A DNA stretch of 61,913 nucleotides from Verrucomicrobiota bacterium (GCA_016871515.1 VHDE01000017.1:1-61913); one strand, 5' to 3'. Counted from the first letter of the stretch, positions 7,752 through 18,227 are shown. Made by a program: numbers and translations. The notes: a model not told the origin generated them from the sequence alone.

Positions 7752-8990
7752 TTAATCAACAGCCCTGCCGGGTTTGAACAACATCGTTTCTATTCCGCAG
7801 TGTGGACATGCAGTCGTCTGGCCAACTCCATGTGCGGGAAACTCAATGAAGACGTCGCAATTGTTGCACGGACATTTGATGTAACCTTCTTCCGTTTGTG
7901 GTTCGCCGCGTTGGGAAATCGCGGCTGCCATTTGTTTCACAGCCGAGGTCAGCGTCGAGCCGATACCAGTACGCAACGCCTGAAATAATTCTTGGAGACC
8001 CGACTTGCTCGTGAGCATGATTGCCTCATAAATCACGATTGGTATTTCCTTGTTGTCATTGAAGCGCCTGTCCGGTCCGCCCTTCTTCTTGACGTATCTC
8101 CACGTTTTGTCCACAACTCTTGTGTCGCTTGGAACGCCTCCATCTTCAATGAACCGCTGCTCACCAGCGTTGAGATCAAGTTGGTCAAAGCCAACTGCCC
8201 CGACTCCGGTCGTATCCCAAACAAGAATCCTGTCAGGTAGGAAATACAGCCGTTGCCGTCCGGCAGGAAGAACGGGAATCGAAATGTTGGACTGGAAATA
8301 TGGTGGCGAACCAGCGTGGGGAGAGATTGCTTTCCGTTTCACAACAGAACTCGCACCGGCGTTCACCTTCCAGTCGTAGGTTGTCGTAATGTTGCCCCGT
8401 GATTCGATATGCCACATTCGAGAGCAGCCGCGTAACGCATCGAAAGTGTTGTGAAGATTCTGAAACGCTTGCTCGATGTGTGGTTCAAGATCATAGAACA
8501 AGAACAGCGTCTTTCGTGATTTGTCAGCGTGAACCGCCCAGACCACGCCACCAGCACAAAGGGGAACAAGCAGCCAATAAATCCAAACAGGTGAGCTTGA
8601 GGTTGCCAGAACGATAAGCAGAAGAATGCTGACACGCAGAACCCAAGGCCAAATGAGCGGCGTCTTGGCCTTGAAGTTGATTTCTTCGAGCAACGCGGAT
8701 GATGACGAGTCAATCATTTGGCTGACGCTTCCACTTTCAATCTCATTGAATTCGATGCTCGAAGCTTGCGCCTCTGGAACTCCCGAAGGAGCTCTGCGGG
8801 TCTCGGGACTCGAAGAACTCGGAAGCGTCTGGCGGAAGTAGAGTCCGCCACGTCCCATGTGGACATAATTTCCTCGCGGCCCAGTTCCGACTCTGAATCC
8901 TTTAATCCCTGTGGATAGCCCGATCCCAGACTTGCTGAGGTTAAATCTGAACGGACCGACACCGAGGCTTTTGCGAATGTAAAAACCCAT
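7752..8990 (-). CDS. DUF4236 protein with a transmembrane segment and C-terminal zinc ribbon
   Basis: A 412-residue protein. Residues 1-50 are a classic DUF4236 domain (MGFYIRKSLGVGPFRFNLSK, GIGLSTGIKGFRVGTGPRG, GGLYFRQ). A Ser/Glu-rich linker follows. Two hydrophobic stretches around residues 112-155 (VLRVSILLLIVLATSSSPVW, WLLVPLCAGGVVWAV) make a membrane hairpin. Residues 160-345 are a soluble domain of unknown family, including a predicted beta-rich part (RLYFLPDRILVWDTTGVGAV). The C-terminus has CPCNNCDVFIEF and ACPHCGIE, a four-cysteine zinc-ribbon-like element. DUF4236 is otherwise found in short bacterial and phage-linked proteins; its role is unknown. The gene is intact and stands alone. 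Confidence 0.8.
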   Translation of the reverse strand: MGFYIRKSLGVGPFRFNLSKSGIGLSTGIKGFRVGTGPRGNYVHMGRGGLYFRQTLPSSSSPETRRAPSGVPEAQASSIEFNEIESGSVSQMIDSSSSALLEEINFKAKTPLIWPWVLRVSILLLIVLATSSSPVWIYWLLVPLCAGGVVWAVHADKSRKTLFLFYDLEPHIEQAFQNLHNTFDALRGCSRMWHIESRGNITTTYDWKVNAGASSVVKRKAISPHAGSPPYFQSNISIPVLPAGRQRLYFLPDRILVWDTTGVGAVGFDQLDLNAGEQRFIEDGGVPSDTRVVDKTWRYVKKKGGPDRRFNDNKEIPIVIYEAIMLTSKSGLQELFQALRTGIGSTLTSAVKQMAAAISQRGEPQTEEGYIKCPCNNCDVFIEFPAHGVGQTTACPHCGIETMLFKPGRAVD

Positions 8991-9080
8991 AGCAGGTTTG
9001 TATTAGTTTTTGAGACCGGCTCAATCTTGGTTTAGCTCGCAATTTGTTCAACCAGCCGCAACGGGGTTCCCAACGGGGCC

Positions 9081-9208
9081 GCGGCGTTTCATCTCGCGCT
9101 CGATTTGCCACGCCGCGACGCGCGTGAGCGCGTCCGCTTCGCACTCGGCGAGCAGACCGTCTGCTTGAGGAAGTCGTCGAAATCCGAACCGATGTGCTCT
9201 TGCTTCAT
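9081..9208 (-). pseudogene. XRE/HigA-like antitoxin remnant (frameshifted, truncated)
   Basis: MKQEHIGSDFDDFLKQ followed, after a one-base deletion, by GLLAECEADALTRVAAWQIE and REMKRR. This is the N-terminal half of an XRE-family protein of the kind found as toxin-antitoxin partners (helix with the DFDDFL motif, then the helix leading into the HTH). The lesion is at CAG-ACGGT (about 9163), where one G is missing. The HTH domain itself (ALDRLL...SVTL) is absent. A second, differently truncated copy of this family is at 13.46-13.69 kb and keeps the HTH half. Confidence 0.65.
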
Positions 9209-9225
9209 GAACTTTATGCGATTTT

Positions 9226-9572
9226 CTACAGACCAAGACAGTGGCGGACAGCTTGTTGGACTTTCTCCAGCACCGCCCCGGAAACCTTGCCGGCAGGCGG
9301 GCAGCAAAGCGGCTCGGATCGAGCGAGCGGAGTTGAAAGCAAAGAAAAACCGTCTCGAATGGCAAGCCGCTGTCCGCAGTCGAGACACGGACGTTTGTCG
9401 GATAATCTCGTGTCACGTTCGCGCCTCTCGTGCCCACAACCACAGTGACGACGAGCGGCAGGTGGTTGATGGAATCAACGGAAAGCACCAGAACAGGCCG
9501 TTGTCCGGCCTGTTCCCTTCCTTGAACCGGGTTCAGGTTGACGAAGTAAATCTCGCCGCGTTGAACTGGCAC
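9226..9572 (-). pseudogene. mazF: MazF/PemK-type endoribonuclease toxin, frameshifted
   Basis: The N-terminal 85 residues are a clear MazF fold: VQRGEIYFVNLNPVQGREQAGQRPVLVLS, then TVVVGTRGANVTRDYPTNV and the RSLDPSRF strand. A single-base deletion near 9295 shifts the frame; the missing C-terminus is still present in the next frame as GKVSGAVLEKVQQAVRHCLGL and a TAG at 9226-9228. Repaired length would be about 115 residues, normal for MazF. The GTG start at 9572 lies inside the 3' end of the upstream antitoxin gene (40-base overlap), typical for a toxin-antitoxin operon. As it stands the toxin lacks its last helix and is probably inactive. Confidence 0.75.
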
Positions 9573-9808
9573 CAGCGCGGCTCCAGCCCGTCGGCTTCGG
9601 CGGCGGAGAACTCGGTATTGATGCGGTGTAGTTCGCGCTGCACTTCCGGGTCGGTGGCCATCGCGGAGAGGTCAGCATCCCAAGTGTCGCAGCGGCCAGA
9701 CATGGCGTTGCGGGCGCGATGAACAAGACGTTCGAGCAGGGCAAATTGAGCTTCGGGCGACAGGCGCGCAGACTCGTTTTCGATTTTGCTAAGGGCGGGC
9801 GTGGCCAT
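9533..9808 (-). CDS. Antitoxin of the MazF-like pair
   Basis: A 91-residue protein. Residues 12-30 read ESARLSPEAQFALLERLVHR, the helix found in short addiction-module antitoxins, followed by RCDTWDADLSAMATDPEVQRELHRINTEF (split at the Trp/Asp motif) and AADGLEP. The last 18 residues (RWCQFNAARFTSST) are encoded by the toxin's start region and look like an extension past the usual GLE- ending, possibly after a small frameshift. It lies directly upstream of, and overlaps, the mazF-like gene. Confidence 0.65.
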   Translation of the reverse strand: MATPALSKIENESARLSPEAQFALLERLVHRARNAMSGRCDTWDADLSAMATDPEVQRELHRINTEFSAAEADGLEPRWCQFNAARFTSST

Positions 9809-9873
9809 AGTAGTGCTGCTATTTTCCGATTTTCTGGCGGCAAGTCAACGGTGTCATTCGATTTCAGGCCTAG

Positions 9874-9948
9874 TTGGGCAGCCGCAGTGTGGAAGGGGCT
9901 GCCTTCCTTGTGCGCGTAGATTAGGAGGTTTGAGTCAACGGCGATCAC
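9874..9948 (-). pseudogene. VapC PIN-toxin stub
   Basis: MIAVDSNLLIYAHKEGSPFH is the start of a PIN-domain toxin (first catalytic Asp in VDSN). After about 25 residues the sequence is unrelated and the three other acidic catalytic residues are missing. The ATG overlaps the stop of the upstream antitoxin by four bases (ATGA), the normal vapBC coupling. A deletion up to the start of the next antitoxin gene explains the loss. Confidence 0.65.
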
Positions 9949-10187
9949 GCGCCGTGGCCTTTGTATATCTCGTCACGAATCTTCTCCCACGGAGCGCTTT
10001 TGAATTCGTCGGTCAGTGCGCCCGGAACTATGACCAGCGGTGGAAGTTTCTTGGGCTTGGTCTGCTTCCCTTGCAACACCAGCCGAAGACCCTGTTCCGT
10101 CAGGACACGGAAGATCGTCTTTTCTTTCCGGGCCAGGCGCTGGGCGCGTTCAAAAAGGTCGTCAGCGATTTCAATGGTCGTCTTCAT
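9945..10187 (-). CDS. VapB-like antitoxin (DUF2191 type)
   Basis: An 80-residue protein starting MKTTIEIADDLFERAQRLARKEK, a ribbon-helix-helix-type DNA-binding N-terminus, followed by the conserved antitoxin tail PKKLPPLVIVPG and WEKIRDEIYKGHG. The inner ATG at 10187 is chosen because the conserved family start is MKTTIEI; the upstream extension overlaps the amidohydrolase gene. Its own toxin (9874-9948) is only a stub, so it is an orphan antitoxin. Confidence 0.75.
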   Translation of the reverse strand: MKTTIEIADDLFERAQRLARKEKTIFRVLTEQGLRLVLQGKQTKPKKLPPLVIVPGALTDEFKSAPWEKIRDEIYKGHGA

Positions 10188-11846
10188 GATATGGCCACCC
10201 ATATTCTCATGGCTGACCATCCACAACAAATGGCTTTCCCGAAGGGACAATTGATCTTTCGCACGGTTTCATCATCAGACAGCACCACGAAGTCAGCGAG
10301 CTTGCCGCTGGTGATGGAACCTTTGCGGTCTTCTTCGAACGAGGCGTAGGCACCGCCCACCGTCCACGCTCGCAAGGCTTCCTCCGCCGAGATTCGTTGT
10401 CGGGCGCCATACACTTTGCCTTCGGCACTCGTGCGCGTCACCATGTCCTGAATGCGCAGCAACGGGTCCGCGGCGCTCACGGGATCGTCGGAATGGCCCG
10501 CCATCGGAATGCCCAAATCGACGAGCGAACGCGCCGGATGCATCCAGTCCCATCGCCAGGCGCCGTAGTTCTCCATCTTGTCGCCGTGTTCCCAGATGTA
10601 GGAATGCGGCACCACGACGATGGCGAGGTTCTTGATGCGCTGCAAAAGCGCTTCCGTGACGACGCTGCAATGTTCGATGCGATGCCGGTGATTGGCGCGC
10701 GGCTTCTGTTTCAGCGCGCGCTCGAACGCATTCAGCAGCATCTCGATCTCGCGATCGCCGTTCGAGTGAACGCATGCCTGCAATCCGGCTTCATGCACAC
10801 GAAGAATCAGCGCATTCAACTCCTCCGGCGAACGCGGCGGCGGCACGCCGAAATAGCCGGGTCGATTCTCGTATGGTTTCGAGAGCCAGCACGTTTGTCC
10901 CGAGAGCGAGTTGCCGTGGAAGAAGCTTCATCGCGCCGTAACGCACGGCAACATTCGTTGCGCCCGCTGCTTTGCGTTGAACGGCGTCGTCGAGTGAACT
11001 GTCGCGAACCATGACGTAAAGCCGGAGGGGCAGTTCATCCGTCTGTGCGCGCTCCAGCATTCCGGCGCCGCTCAAACTCGTCCCCGCGACATGCACGCTC
11101 GTGACGCCCCGGCTGAGGTAGCGCCGAAAACCAGCGCGATACGCAGCAAGCGTTTCGGCTTCGGGAGGGTCAAGACGAGCCGGACCAGCGCTCCGAACGA
11201 TCGACGCGGCGCGTTCCTGGAGCAGGCCGGTCAATTCACCGCGTTGATCGCGAACGAACTTGCCTCCCGCGGGATCGGCTGTGTCGCGCGTTACCTTCGC
11301 CAATTCCAGCGCGAGCGAATTGCACACGGGTTGATGTCCGCTCGAATGCGAGATGATAATCGAATGATTCGTGCTCGCGCGATCCAGGTCCCAGCGCCTC
11401 GGATGCCGTGCGATTTTCGTTTCCTGATAGCGCGAACCGGTGACCCACTGGCGTGCGGGTGTGCGATCGGCTTTACGTTTGAGCGCTGCGACCAGCACTT
11501 CGATGGTGCGCACCTTTTCCGGCCGGCAATCCACGGGTGCCCAAGGCGAATCCTCCGGATATTCCGGGCCTGGATGCGCATGGGCATTAATAAACCCGGG
11601 CACAATCGTCTTGCCGGCAAGGTCAAACACGCGCGTGCTCTCGCCAATTAAGGGCGTCACTAATTCATTGTCGCCCACAGCGACGAATTTGCCATCAGCC
11701 ACGGCGAAGGCTTGCGCGCGCGGAAGGTTCGCATCAGCAGTGATGATGTTCGCCCGCCGCACGACCAACTCGGCGGGCGCGGACCGGGCGGCACGAGCCG
11801 AGGCAAGAGTTATCACGAGAACAAGCATTCGGAGAGCGTTATTCAA
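10184..11846 (-). pseudogene. YtcJ-type metal-dependent amidohydrolase, frameshifted
   Basis: The N-terminal frame (start 11846) has a signal peptide (LRMLVLVITLASARAARSAP), then TIVPGFINAHAHPGPE, the metal-binding HxH motif, and a normal barrel until VAVRYGAMKL. A single extra base near 10927 shifts the frame; the protein continues as FHGNSLSGQTCWLSKPYENRPGYF, then VHSNGDREIEMLL, HRIEHCSVV, GIPMAGHSDDP (metal ligands) and GKLADFVVLS. The family acts on amide or ester bonds and is exported here. The C-terminal 25 residues after VVLSDDETVRKI are abnormal, so the 3' end next to the vapB gene is also damaged. Repaired length would be about 550 residues. Confidence 0.8.
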
Positions 11847-11872
11847 TGAGCCGGTCCTCTTCCTGGAACAAG

Positions 11873-12976
11873 TTATTCGACGATGACAACGCGCTCCCCG
11901 AGCGCGTTCTTTTTCGGCGTGATGCCAAGGCCGGGCGATGTCGGCGCCGCCATGCGGCCATTCACGCGTTGCGGTGCGCCATCGGCAGTGCTCACAGTGA
12001 CATAGCTGTTGAAGTCGGTCGTGCTGAAAAGAAGTTCGGGCGGTGTGCTCAGTGCAAGGTGCGCGATGGCAGCCGTAGCGATGTCACCACCCCAGGAGTC
12101 TTCGAGCGTCATGGCGATGCCCATGCTCACGCACAGGTCGCGCGCTTGCTTGGTCTTGGTGAGGCCGCCAAGCTTGCTGATCTTCAGATTGACCACATCC
12201 ATCGCGTGGTCGGCCCGAGCGCGAAGCAGAATGCCGAGGTCGTCAATGGTTTCATCGAGCACGAATGGATGTGGAATTTGGCGGCGAACCGCGAGGCATT
12301 CCTCGTAGGTCAAGCAGGGCTGTTCAATGTACACGTCCACATCGCGCACGGCCTTGGCGACTCGCACCGCTTCATGTTGCACCCAGCCGGTATTGGCATC
12401 CGCGACGAGGCGATCGCCGGGCTGAAGTTTTGCCGCGACCGCGTGAATGCGCGCGATATCGACGTCTGGATCGCCGCCAACCTTGAGTTGAAAGCGGCGA
12501 TAACCCTCGGCACGGTACGTTGCAACTTTCGCGGCCATTTGCTCCGGCGATTCCTGCGAGATGGCGCGGTAGAGATGCACATCTTCGCCGTAACGCCCGC
12601 CGAGTAGTTCGCACACGGGCATCCCTGTCGCCTGGCCCAGGATGTCCCAGCACGCGACGTCAATTCCGCTCTTTACGTACGGATGTCCTTTGAGCGCCAA
12701 GTCCATTTTCCGATTGAGCTTAGCGAGTTGCCGCGGGTCTTCGCCGAGCAGGTGCGGGCCGATTTCGCGCAGGCCGGCCCGCACTCCATCCGCATACGCT
12801 GGCAGATAAAATGGTCCGAGCGGGCACACTTCGCCGCAGCCGATGAGCCCGCCGTCAGTTTCCACGCCGACAATCGTGCTGTCAAAAACCGTTACCGATT
12901 TGCCGCCCGACCATGCATAGGTCGTCTCGTGCAGCGGGAGTTCAACGCGATGCGCAAAGATGCGGGTGATTTTCAT
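11873..12976 (-). CDS. Enolase-superfamily dehydratase, cis-3-hydroxy-L-proline dehydratase-like
   Basis: A 367-residue intact mandelate racemase/muconate lactonizing enzyme-type protein. The capping domain has [22 protein letters not shown] and [23 protein letters not shown] sequence. The barrel has RRFQLKVGG (KxK-type base region), [15 protein letters not shown] and VLDETID (metal ligands), and NLKISKLGG (second lysine). The combination of [12 protein letters not shown] and two barrel lysines resembles cis-3-hydroxy-L-proline dehydratases, which convert the substrate to a pyrroline-carboxylate. The exact substrate is inference. It is cytosolic (no signal). It lies 27 bases upstream of the amidohydrolase on the same strand, and could have shared an operon with it. 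Confidence 0.85.
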   Translation of the reverse strand: MKITRIFAHRVELPLHETTYAWSGGKSVTVFDSTIVGVETDGGLIGCGEVCPLGPFYLPAYADGVRAGLREIGPHLLGEDPRQLAKLNRKMDLALKGHPYVKSGIDVACWDILGQATGMPVCELLGGRYGEDVHLYRAISQESPEQMAAKVATYRAEGYRRFQLKVGGDPDVDIARIHAVAAKLQPGDRLVADANTGWVQHEAVRVAKAVRDVDVYIEQPCLTYEECLAVRRQIPHPFVLDETIDDLGILLRARADHAMDVVNLKISKLGGLTKTKQARDLCVSMGIAMTLEDSWGGDIATAAIAHLALSTPPELLFSTTDFNSYVTVSTADGAPQRVNGRMAAPTSPGLGITPKKNALGERVVIVE

Positions 12977-13001
12977 GCCGCGCGCATGATGGAGACTTTT
13001 G

Positions 13002-13349
13002 TCATTTTGTTACACTCCAAACTTTCGCCAGCTCCTCCATCTCGGGATCGTGCCGTTTGAGTTCGGCGCGAGCAAAGGGAAAGCAATCATTCCGGGAGAA
13101 GAACGCTTCAGTGTTCTCGGCGAAGTACTCCATCGGAGAGGCCGGGACCACGCGCACAATTTCTTTTAAATGCGTTCGAAGAAGTTCGAGCGCCTTCTTC
13201 GTCTCCACGCTTTGTTCGGCGAGCAATCGTTCATCCACCAAGACAGTCCAGCCTTCGACCGAGTTGGTTTGGCACTGTCCCACATCCGCGCCGTGAACGA
13301 ATCCGGCAAGCAGACAGTGAAGAGCAACGACTGCGCGCATCAAGCACAT
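13002..13349 (-). pseudogene. Secreted protein with its central domain deleted (metallopeptidase-like family)
   Basis: A 115-residue frame with a signal peptide (MRAVVALHCLLAGFVHGAD), then GWTVLVDERLLAEQSVETKK and LRTHLKEIVRVVP. It passes directly into PMEYFAENTEAFFSRNDCFPF and ELKRHDPEM. The first part is the N-terminus, and the second the C-terminus, of exported proteins which I recall as having a central HELAH-type zinc-peptidase region; that core is absent here. The family identity is from memory, so it is moderately certain. An in-frame deletion of the centre best explains the short, well-formed frame. Confidence 0.55.
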
Positions 13350-13460
13350 GAGTTCTGAGTCGGCGGCGGATGGTGTTTTTCGCTCGTGGCGCGGTTGGCA
13401 GGTAGTCGCGACCTTTGGTGAAGCCGTCGTTGCGTTGCGCGGCGCCCCGGCGCACCGCGA

Positions 13461-13690
13461 TCACGCCAGTTCCACCTTGAGCTTTCGGCCGAGCGCAAGG
13501 GCCGCCTGTTCCAAAAGTTGGAGGGTCACTGATGGTTCATCTGGGGCAAGCAAGCGGTCAATGGCCTCGCGGTTGGTTTTCATTCGCATCGCAGGCTTCG
13601 CGCGGGACATTTTTCGACGTTTCGTTTCGCGCTCGATTTGCCTGGGGACGGCGCTTCAGCGCACCCGCTTCGCACTCGGCCAGTATGGCG
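13461..13690 (-). pseudogene. XRE-family antitoxin remnant, HTH half retained
   Basis: On the minus strand ILAECEAGALKR is followed, after a frameshift near 13645, by QIERETKRRKMSRAKPAMRM and then NREAIDRLLAPDEPSVTLQL and ALALGRKLKVELA with a TGA at 13461-13463. This is the helix-turn-helix part of the same antitoxin family as the remnant at 9081-9208, and their DNA is visibly similar around the CTCGCGCTCGATTTGC-type block. The N-terminal segment before LAECE is missing and no toxin gene is recognised next to it. Confidence 0.65.
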
Positions 13691-15845
13691 TACATCTGTT
13701 GTCACGGACAATGAAGATCACGTAAGCCTCGGCCCGCGGCTGGGCAACCTGGGGCTTACCCAGGTACACACCGCTGACCCAGTCCTGTGGAATTTTCAAC
13801 TCGCAGCTGGCAGTTTTAGATCTTTCTTCTCATTTCAGACTGAACAATCCGATTTTGAATTGGCGCGCCCGGAGGACGATGCTGCCGAGACGAACAAAGC
13901 TTGGGGTGAAGTCCGCATCACCGAACCGGGTCGCGACCTTCAAGTCACCAAGTTGGATATTGTGCCGCTGCAGATCGAGGCCGCGGCCAATCAACCGCTG
14001 CAACGTGTCACTTGGCGCAGCGCGATTAATCAGGCGGCGGAGGATCTGCACGAATTGCCCGCGCCCGCGGAGCCGCGTTACGCCGCGTACAAGCCGGTCA
14101 TCGATCTGGCCGCACTTGGCTTGGCCGAATGGGATGTTCTCACCTACCACGCGAAGGCAGATACAGCTTCGAGCAATTCGTTCGCCTCTGAAGTCTATTT
14201 CCTGGAGGTTCGGCGTTTTGACGAAGACATACGGAAGATGCAGGGTTCAGGAGGGGGCGGCAATTCTTACAACTTCCTCAAACAGCTCACAGAACTCATT
14301 CGACGGCAGCAGCATGTTATCCGCGAAACCTATCGCTACGGCCAACATCCGCACGCATCGTCGCAACTCCAGGCGCAAGATCGAATCAAACTTGCCGACG
14401 CCGAATCTGATCTGGGCGGTTCAGTCCGGCACATTTCCGCGGAAATGGCTGCCACCTTGGGCGATCAGGCCCAACCTGTCTTAGCGGATCTCAGTCAAGC
14501 GATCGAACCCCTCGCGCAGGCCTCCGATTTCTTCCGTTCCAATTTCATTGAAGAAGCTCAGCAACAGGAGCGCGAAGCTCTCCAACGACTCGTCGCAACA
14601 CGCAAGCACTTTCAAAAGGTTGTCTCCGAAAACCCGGAAGCCTTCGAGTCCGACGACGAAGAGCAGGACCCTGCGCCACAACAAGACCGTGATCAACTCA
14701 AGGCCATTACCGAGTTCCGCAATGAAACCAAAGCCGCGCAGGACTTCCTCGAAAAGGCAGTGCAAAAGCAGGAGGACATCACGCGGCGCGCCGCTTCGCC
14801 GGCAGTCGGTCCGACATTGGCGGAAGAAGAAAACACATTGGCGCAATCGCTCAGACGATTTGAAGAACAGCATCCGAAAGTCGCGCGCGCGCTCGACAGA
14901 CCATTGACGGCGTCGCATCAATCACTGACAAACGCAGTCCAATCGCTTCGCAAGAAAAGCCGCTACACCCAGAAACAGACGCAACAGGCTCTAGAACAGC
15001 TGAAGGAATTGAGCCAGGCGATGAGGAATCAGGCGGCCAGTCAGCAGCTGGCTGACGCCTACAGACTGAAACAATTGCTCGACAAACAAAATCAGTCCCT
15101 GGGTCAATGCGAACAGTCTCCAGGCAGCATGACAAGCGCGCAGACTCAGCAGCTGGCCGCGGATGCCAAGAGCAGCCTCTCACAGCTCATAATCCTCGCC
15201 GAACAACAACCGACCCGCGAGGTCTTCGACTCTCCGCTCCGCGACGCGCTGAACGACAAGAGCAAGGCTGACGTGGACATGCGCCTAAGCCGTTTCGGGT
15301 GGGCACAGGACGATGAGACCCGCCGCCAGACTGCCGGCGCCGCCCAAGAGGGCCTCGAGAAAGTCAGCAGGGCGTTCGAGGAAAGCGCACCCGAACCTCT
15401 CAAGGCGGCGGATAAGAATGATCCACTCAAACCAAATCAATCGGAGAGCCTCGAGAAAGGAATCGCCCAGCTCGAGAGCTTGCTGCGACAACTGGAGAAC
15501 AACAAAAGCCTATCGCCTCGAGACAGCGCCAAACAAGGACGTGAAGCCTTGCTCGGTTTGCAGCAAGGAACCCGGAATCTCGAAGGAGGCAGCGAGCGGA
15601 CTCGTTTGCTCTTGGCGCGCCTTGAGGAGGAATTGCAAAAGAGTGAATTGCCAGAAAGCGTCGGCGACCTGCGAAGGCTGCTGGAAGAATTGCAAAGGAT
15701 TTCCGCTGAAGCCTCCGACCGGCGCGCCGCCAAGAACGAAGAACCCGAGGTTACGAACATTGATGCCGCACGCCTGCCGCCTGTTTACCGGGCGCGGATT
15801 GAAAAGTACTTTCAGAGACTCTCTGAACAGTCTGTTAAACCCTAA
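13638..15845 (+). pseudogene. DUF4175-like coiled-coil protein, N-terminally truncated
   Basis: The recognisable protein begins near 13844 (FSFQTEQSDFELARPEDDAA is the join region). It contains DIVPLQIEAAANQPLQRV, LHELPAPAEPRYAAYKPVI, WDVLTYHAKADT and SEVYFLEVRRFDEDIRKM, the extracytoplasmic region typical of DUF4175/TIGR02302-like proteins. About 500 residues of Gln/Glu/Lys-rich coiled coil follow (residues 210-730). The N-terminal membrane segments are missing, and the first 70 residues of the frame are unrelated sequence. The next gene is a VWA-like membrane protein, the usual neighbour of this family in Planctomycetes and Verrucomicrobia. Probably non-functional, though the long C-terminal region is still open. 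Confidence 0.6.
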
Positions 15846-16132
15846 TTGAGCAGGCTTTTTATGAACCGGCCTCGCAGGATGGACGTCCCGCCTGTCCAGC
15901 ATTTGCGTACACTGACGGCAGGACAGGCGAGACGCACTGCCCTGCTCCGTGCCGCACCGGGGACAGGCTGTTCCCGCCCCGAGCGCGTTCAAGGTCCCAA
16001 TGCGTTTCGAAAAGAAATGGCTCCCCATGAACCGTACCCCGGGAACAGGCATTTCGCTGCTCGAAATGTCTTGGTGCGCGAAGACAGGCGAGACGCCTGT
16101 CCTAGTTCACCAGGTTTCGTTGTCGTGATGTC
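15846..16132. repeat. Intergenic repeat cluster around a GACAGGCG hairpin
   Basis: The spacer between the DUF4175-like and VWA-like genes contains a perfect hairpin, GACAGGCG-AGA-CGCCTGTC, at 16083-16101. Partial copies of the same unit occur at about 15889-15900 (GCCTGTCC) and 15921-15935 (GGACAGGCGAGACGC). The spacer is translatable but I see no gene in it. The pattern resembles dispersed REP-type palindromes. Confidence 0.6.
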
Positions 16133-18215
16133 ATGATTTGTCTCGCCGCACTGGAGTTTGATTTTCCGCTGGCTTGGCAGCTTGGGCTGCCTTTGGCCGC
16201 GCTCCTATCGGCGCTCACTATTCGGGCGCTGCGCGCGGGCAATCATTCGAGAACCCGAATCCTGACACTAACAACGCTGCGGATACTCGTCTTGATAGGC
16301 ATCGTGTTGCTGGCAGCGCGTCCTGTCTGGGAAGTCGTCGAGAAGCCGCCTGTGTCGAGTCGCACTGTAGCCCTGCTCATGGATCAAAGCGAAAGCATGT
16401 CGTTAGAGGAGGCCGGCTCGACTCGGTTTCAGCAGGCGACCACCTTCGTGCGAGACCACTTGGAACCTTCTATCAAGGAAAATGACTTGGCCTTGCGAAC
16501 GCTGTTGTTCGCCGAAGACGTTGTCACAGCAGATTCAGGCAAACTCGGCAAAGTGACCGCTGACGGAAAACGGACGAATCTGGGCGGCGCGATCGTTCAC
16601 TCGTTGACCGCGGCTGAGCAGCCCTTGGCCGTGATCGCTTGCACAGACGGCATAGTCAACGAAACAGCGGATGACCGCCGCGCTTTATCCGTTCTCACAA
16701 AATCCCGCGTGCCGTTTATTGGCGTCGGTTTTGGAAGAGATCACGGAGCACAAATGTTGTCGTTGCGCCAAGTGGACGCGCCGACGACAGTTCCACCGCG
16801 AACCGAGTTCAGCGTTTCCGCATACCTCGAAGCGGCCAGTTTCGAAGATTCACCGCAATTCGAACTCGTCCTGCTGCGCAACGGAGCAATGGTTCAGAAA
16901 AAGAGCGTCCAAGCCGGCAGCGGCGCGCGAACCTGGCTCGAAAGTTTTCGCGTGACTGAGGCTGAAGAAGGCGCGCACTTGTATTCTGTGCAGTTGCTCG
17001 CGCCGAAGACGCAGCAACTCAAGGCTGTGAGCACGACCGGCGCGACTTCGGTGCGCATACAAGCGGAGAAAGAATTGCGCGCGCTTTTCGTCCAACGCGC
17101 GTTGACGTGGGACTACAAGTTTATTGGCTTGGCCTTGAAGGGTGATCCGTCGATTCGAGTCACGGGATTGACGCGCACTTCCAAACAATCGGTCTTTCGC
17201 CAAAACGTTGAAAGCGCGGGAGAACTTCTGCACGGGTTCCCGACAACGCTCGAGGAACTGGCGCCATTCCGTGTGATTGTGGCATCGAACTTAAAACCGG
17301 CTGATCTGACTCCGGCGCAACAGGAATTGCTTGTTCGCTTCTGCGCCGAGCTTGGTGGCGGCTTGCTGATGATCGGCGGCGCCGGAACGTTCGATCAATC
17401 CTGGCAAGGCAGCCGCCTCGAACAAATGCTGCCCGTGGTTATTGCGGGCGGCACTGGCGTTCAAGGACTTGACCGCCCTTTTCGCCTTCAGCCCACCGAA
17501 GAAGCGCTGCAGCACCTAGTCTTTCAGATTACCGGCGACACCACGGTGCGACAGGCTTGGCAGAAAGTGCCGACGTTTACGCAGTACGCCCGCGTCGACA
17601 GCGCCAAAGCGGGCGCTCAGATCTGGGCCCTGCATTCGCAGGATTCCGGGCCGAAAGGCCGCCGCATCTTGATGGCTTCGCAGCGGTACGGAGCCGGCTT
17701 AGTCACGATCGCTGGTGTGCAGAATTTCTGGCGCTGGCGTTTGGCCAAGGATTCCGAGCCTCAGCAGTTCGACCGTTTTTGGCGCCAACTGTTCCGTTTA
17801 ACAGAAGATGGTCTTGCGCGAGGAAACGTTGGAGTTGCGTCCCGGGAGGCCAGTGCCCATGAGCTTTCGAGCGGAGAAAGCCGGCTTGTACCGGATTTCG
17901 GTTCACGATCGGGCCAAACAACCTGTCGCTTCACGCAACATTGAAATTCGAGACCTGAACTTGGAATATCAAAACACGGCGCGGAATCTGGAAGTCCTAA
18001 AGCAATGGGCCGCGCTTAGCGACGGACTGGCCGTAAAGGCTGAGGATTGCCGTGATCCCAGCGCGTTGGTCGCTCAGATCAAAAAGAGAATCGATCGGGT
18101 TCGGCAAGGCCGCACGACGCGCGTGCCGATCGGCATCAACGCCTGGACACTTACGGCGCTGATCGGTGGTCTTGCCGCGGAATGGATCCTGCGGAAACGG
18201 TGGGCGTTGGTCTAA
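16133..18215 (+). pseudogene. VWA / glutamine-amidotransferase-like membrane protein, frameshifted
   Basis: Residues 1-75 hold two transmembrane helices (LPLAALLSALTIRAL; LRILVLIGIVLLAARPVWEV). A von Willebrand A-like domain starts at VALLMDQSESMSL (MIDAS-type DxSxS), with CTDGIVNET. A class I amidotransferase-like domain lies around LLVRFCAELGGGLLMIGG. The frame is normal until FDRFWRQLFRLTEDG (about 17815), then shifts. The C-terminus continues from 17830 as LELRPGRPVPMSFRAEKAGL, IEIRDLNLEYQNTARN and a final helix LTALIGGLAAEWILRKRW. The segment between QLFR and LELRPG is shorter than expected, so a small deletion accompanies the shift. These proteins belong to membrane clusters with MoxR ATPases. 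Confidence 0.7.
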
Positions 18216-18227
18216 ATCGAAGAGATC

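Noticed and set aside
15846..16136. Plus-strand frame of 96 residues between the DUF4175-like and VWA-like genes
   Set aside because: It translates dispersed palindromic repeats (GACAGGCG units) and has no family similarity.
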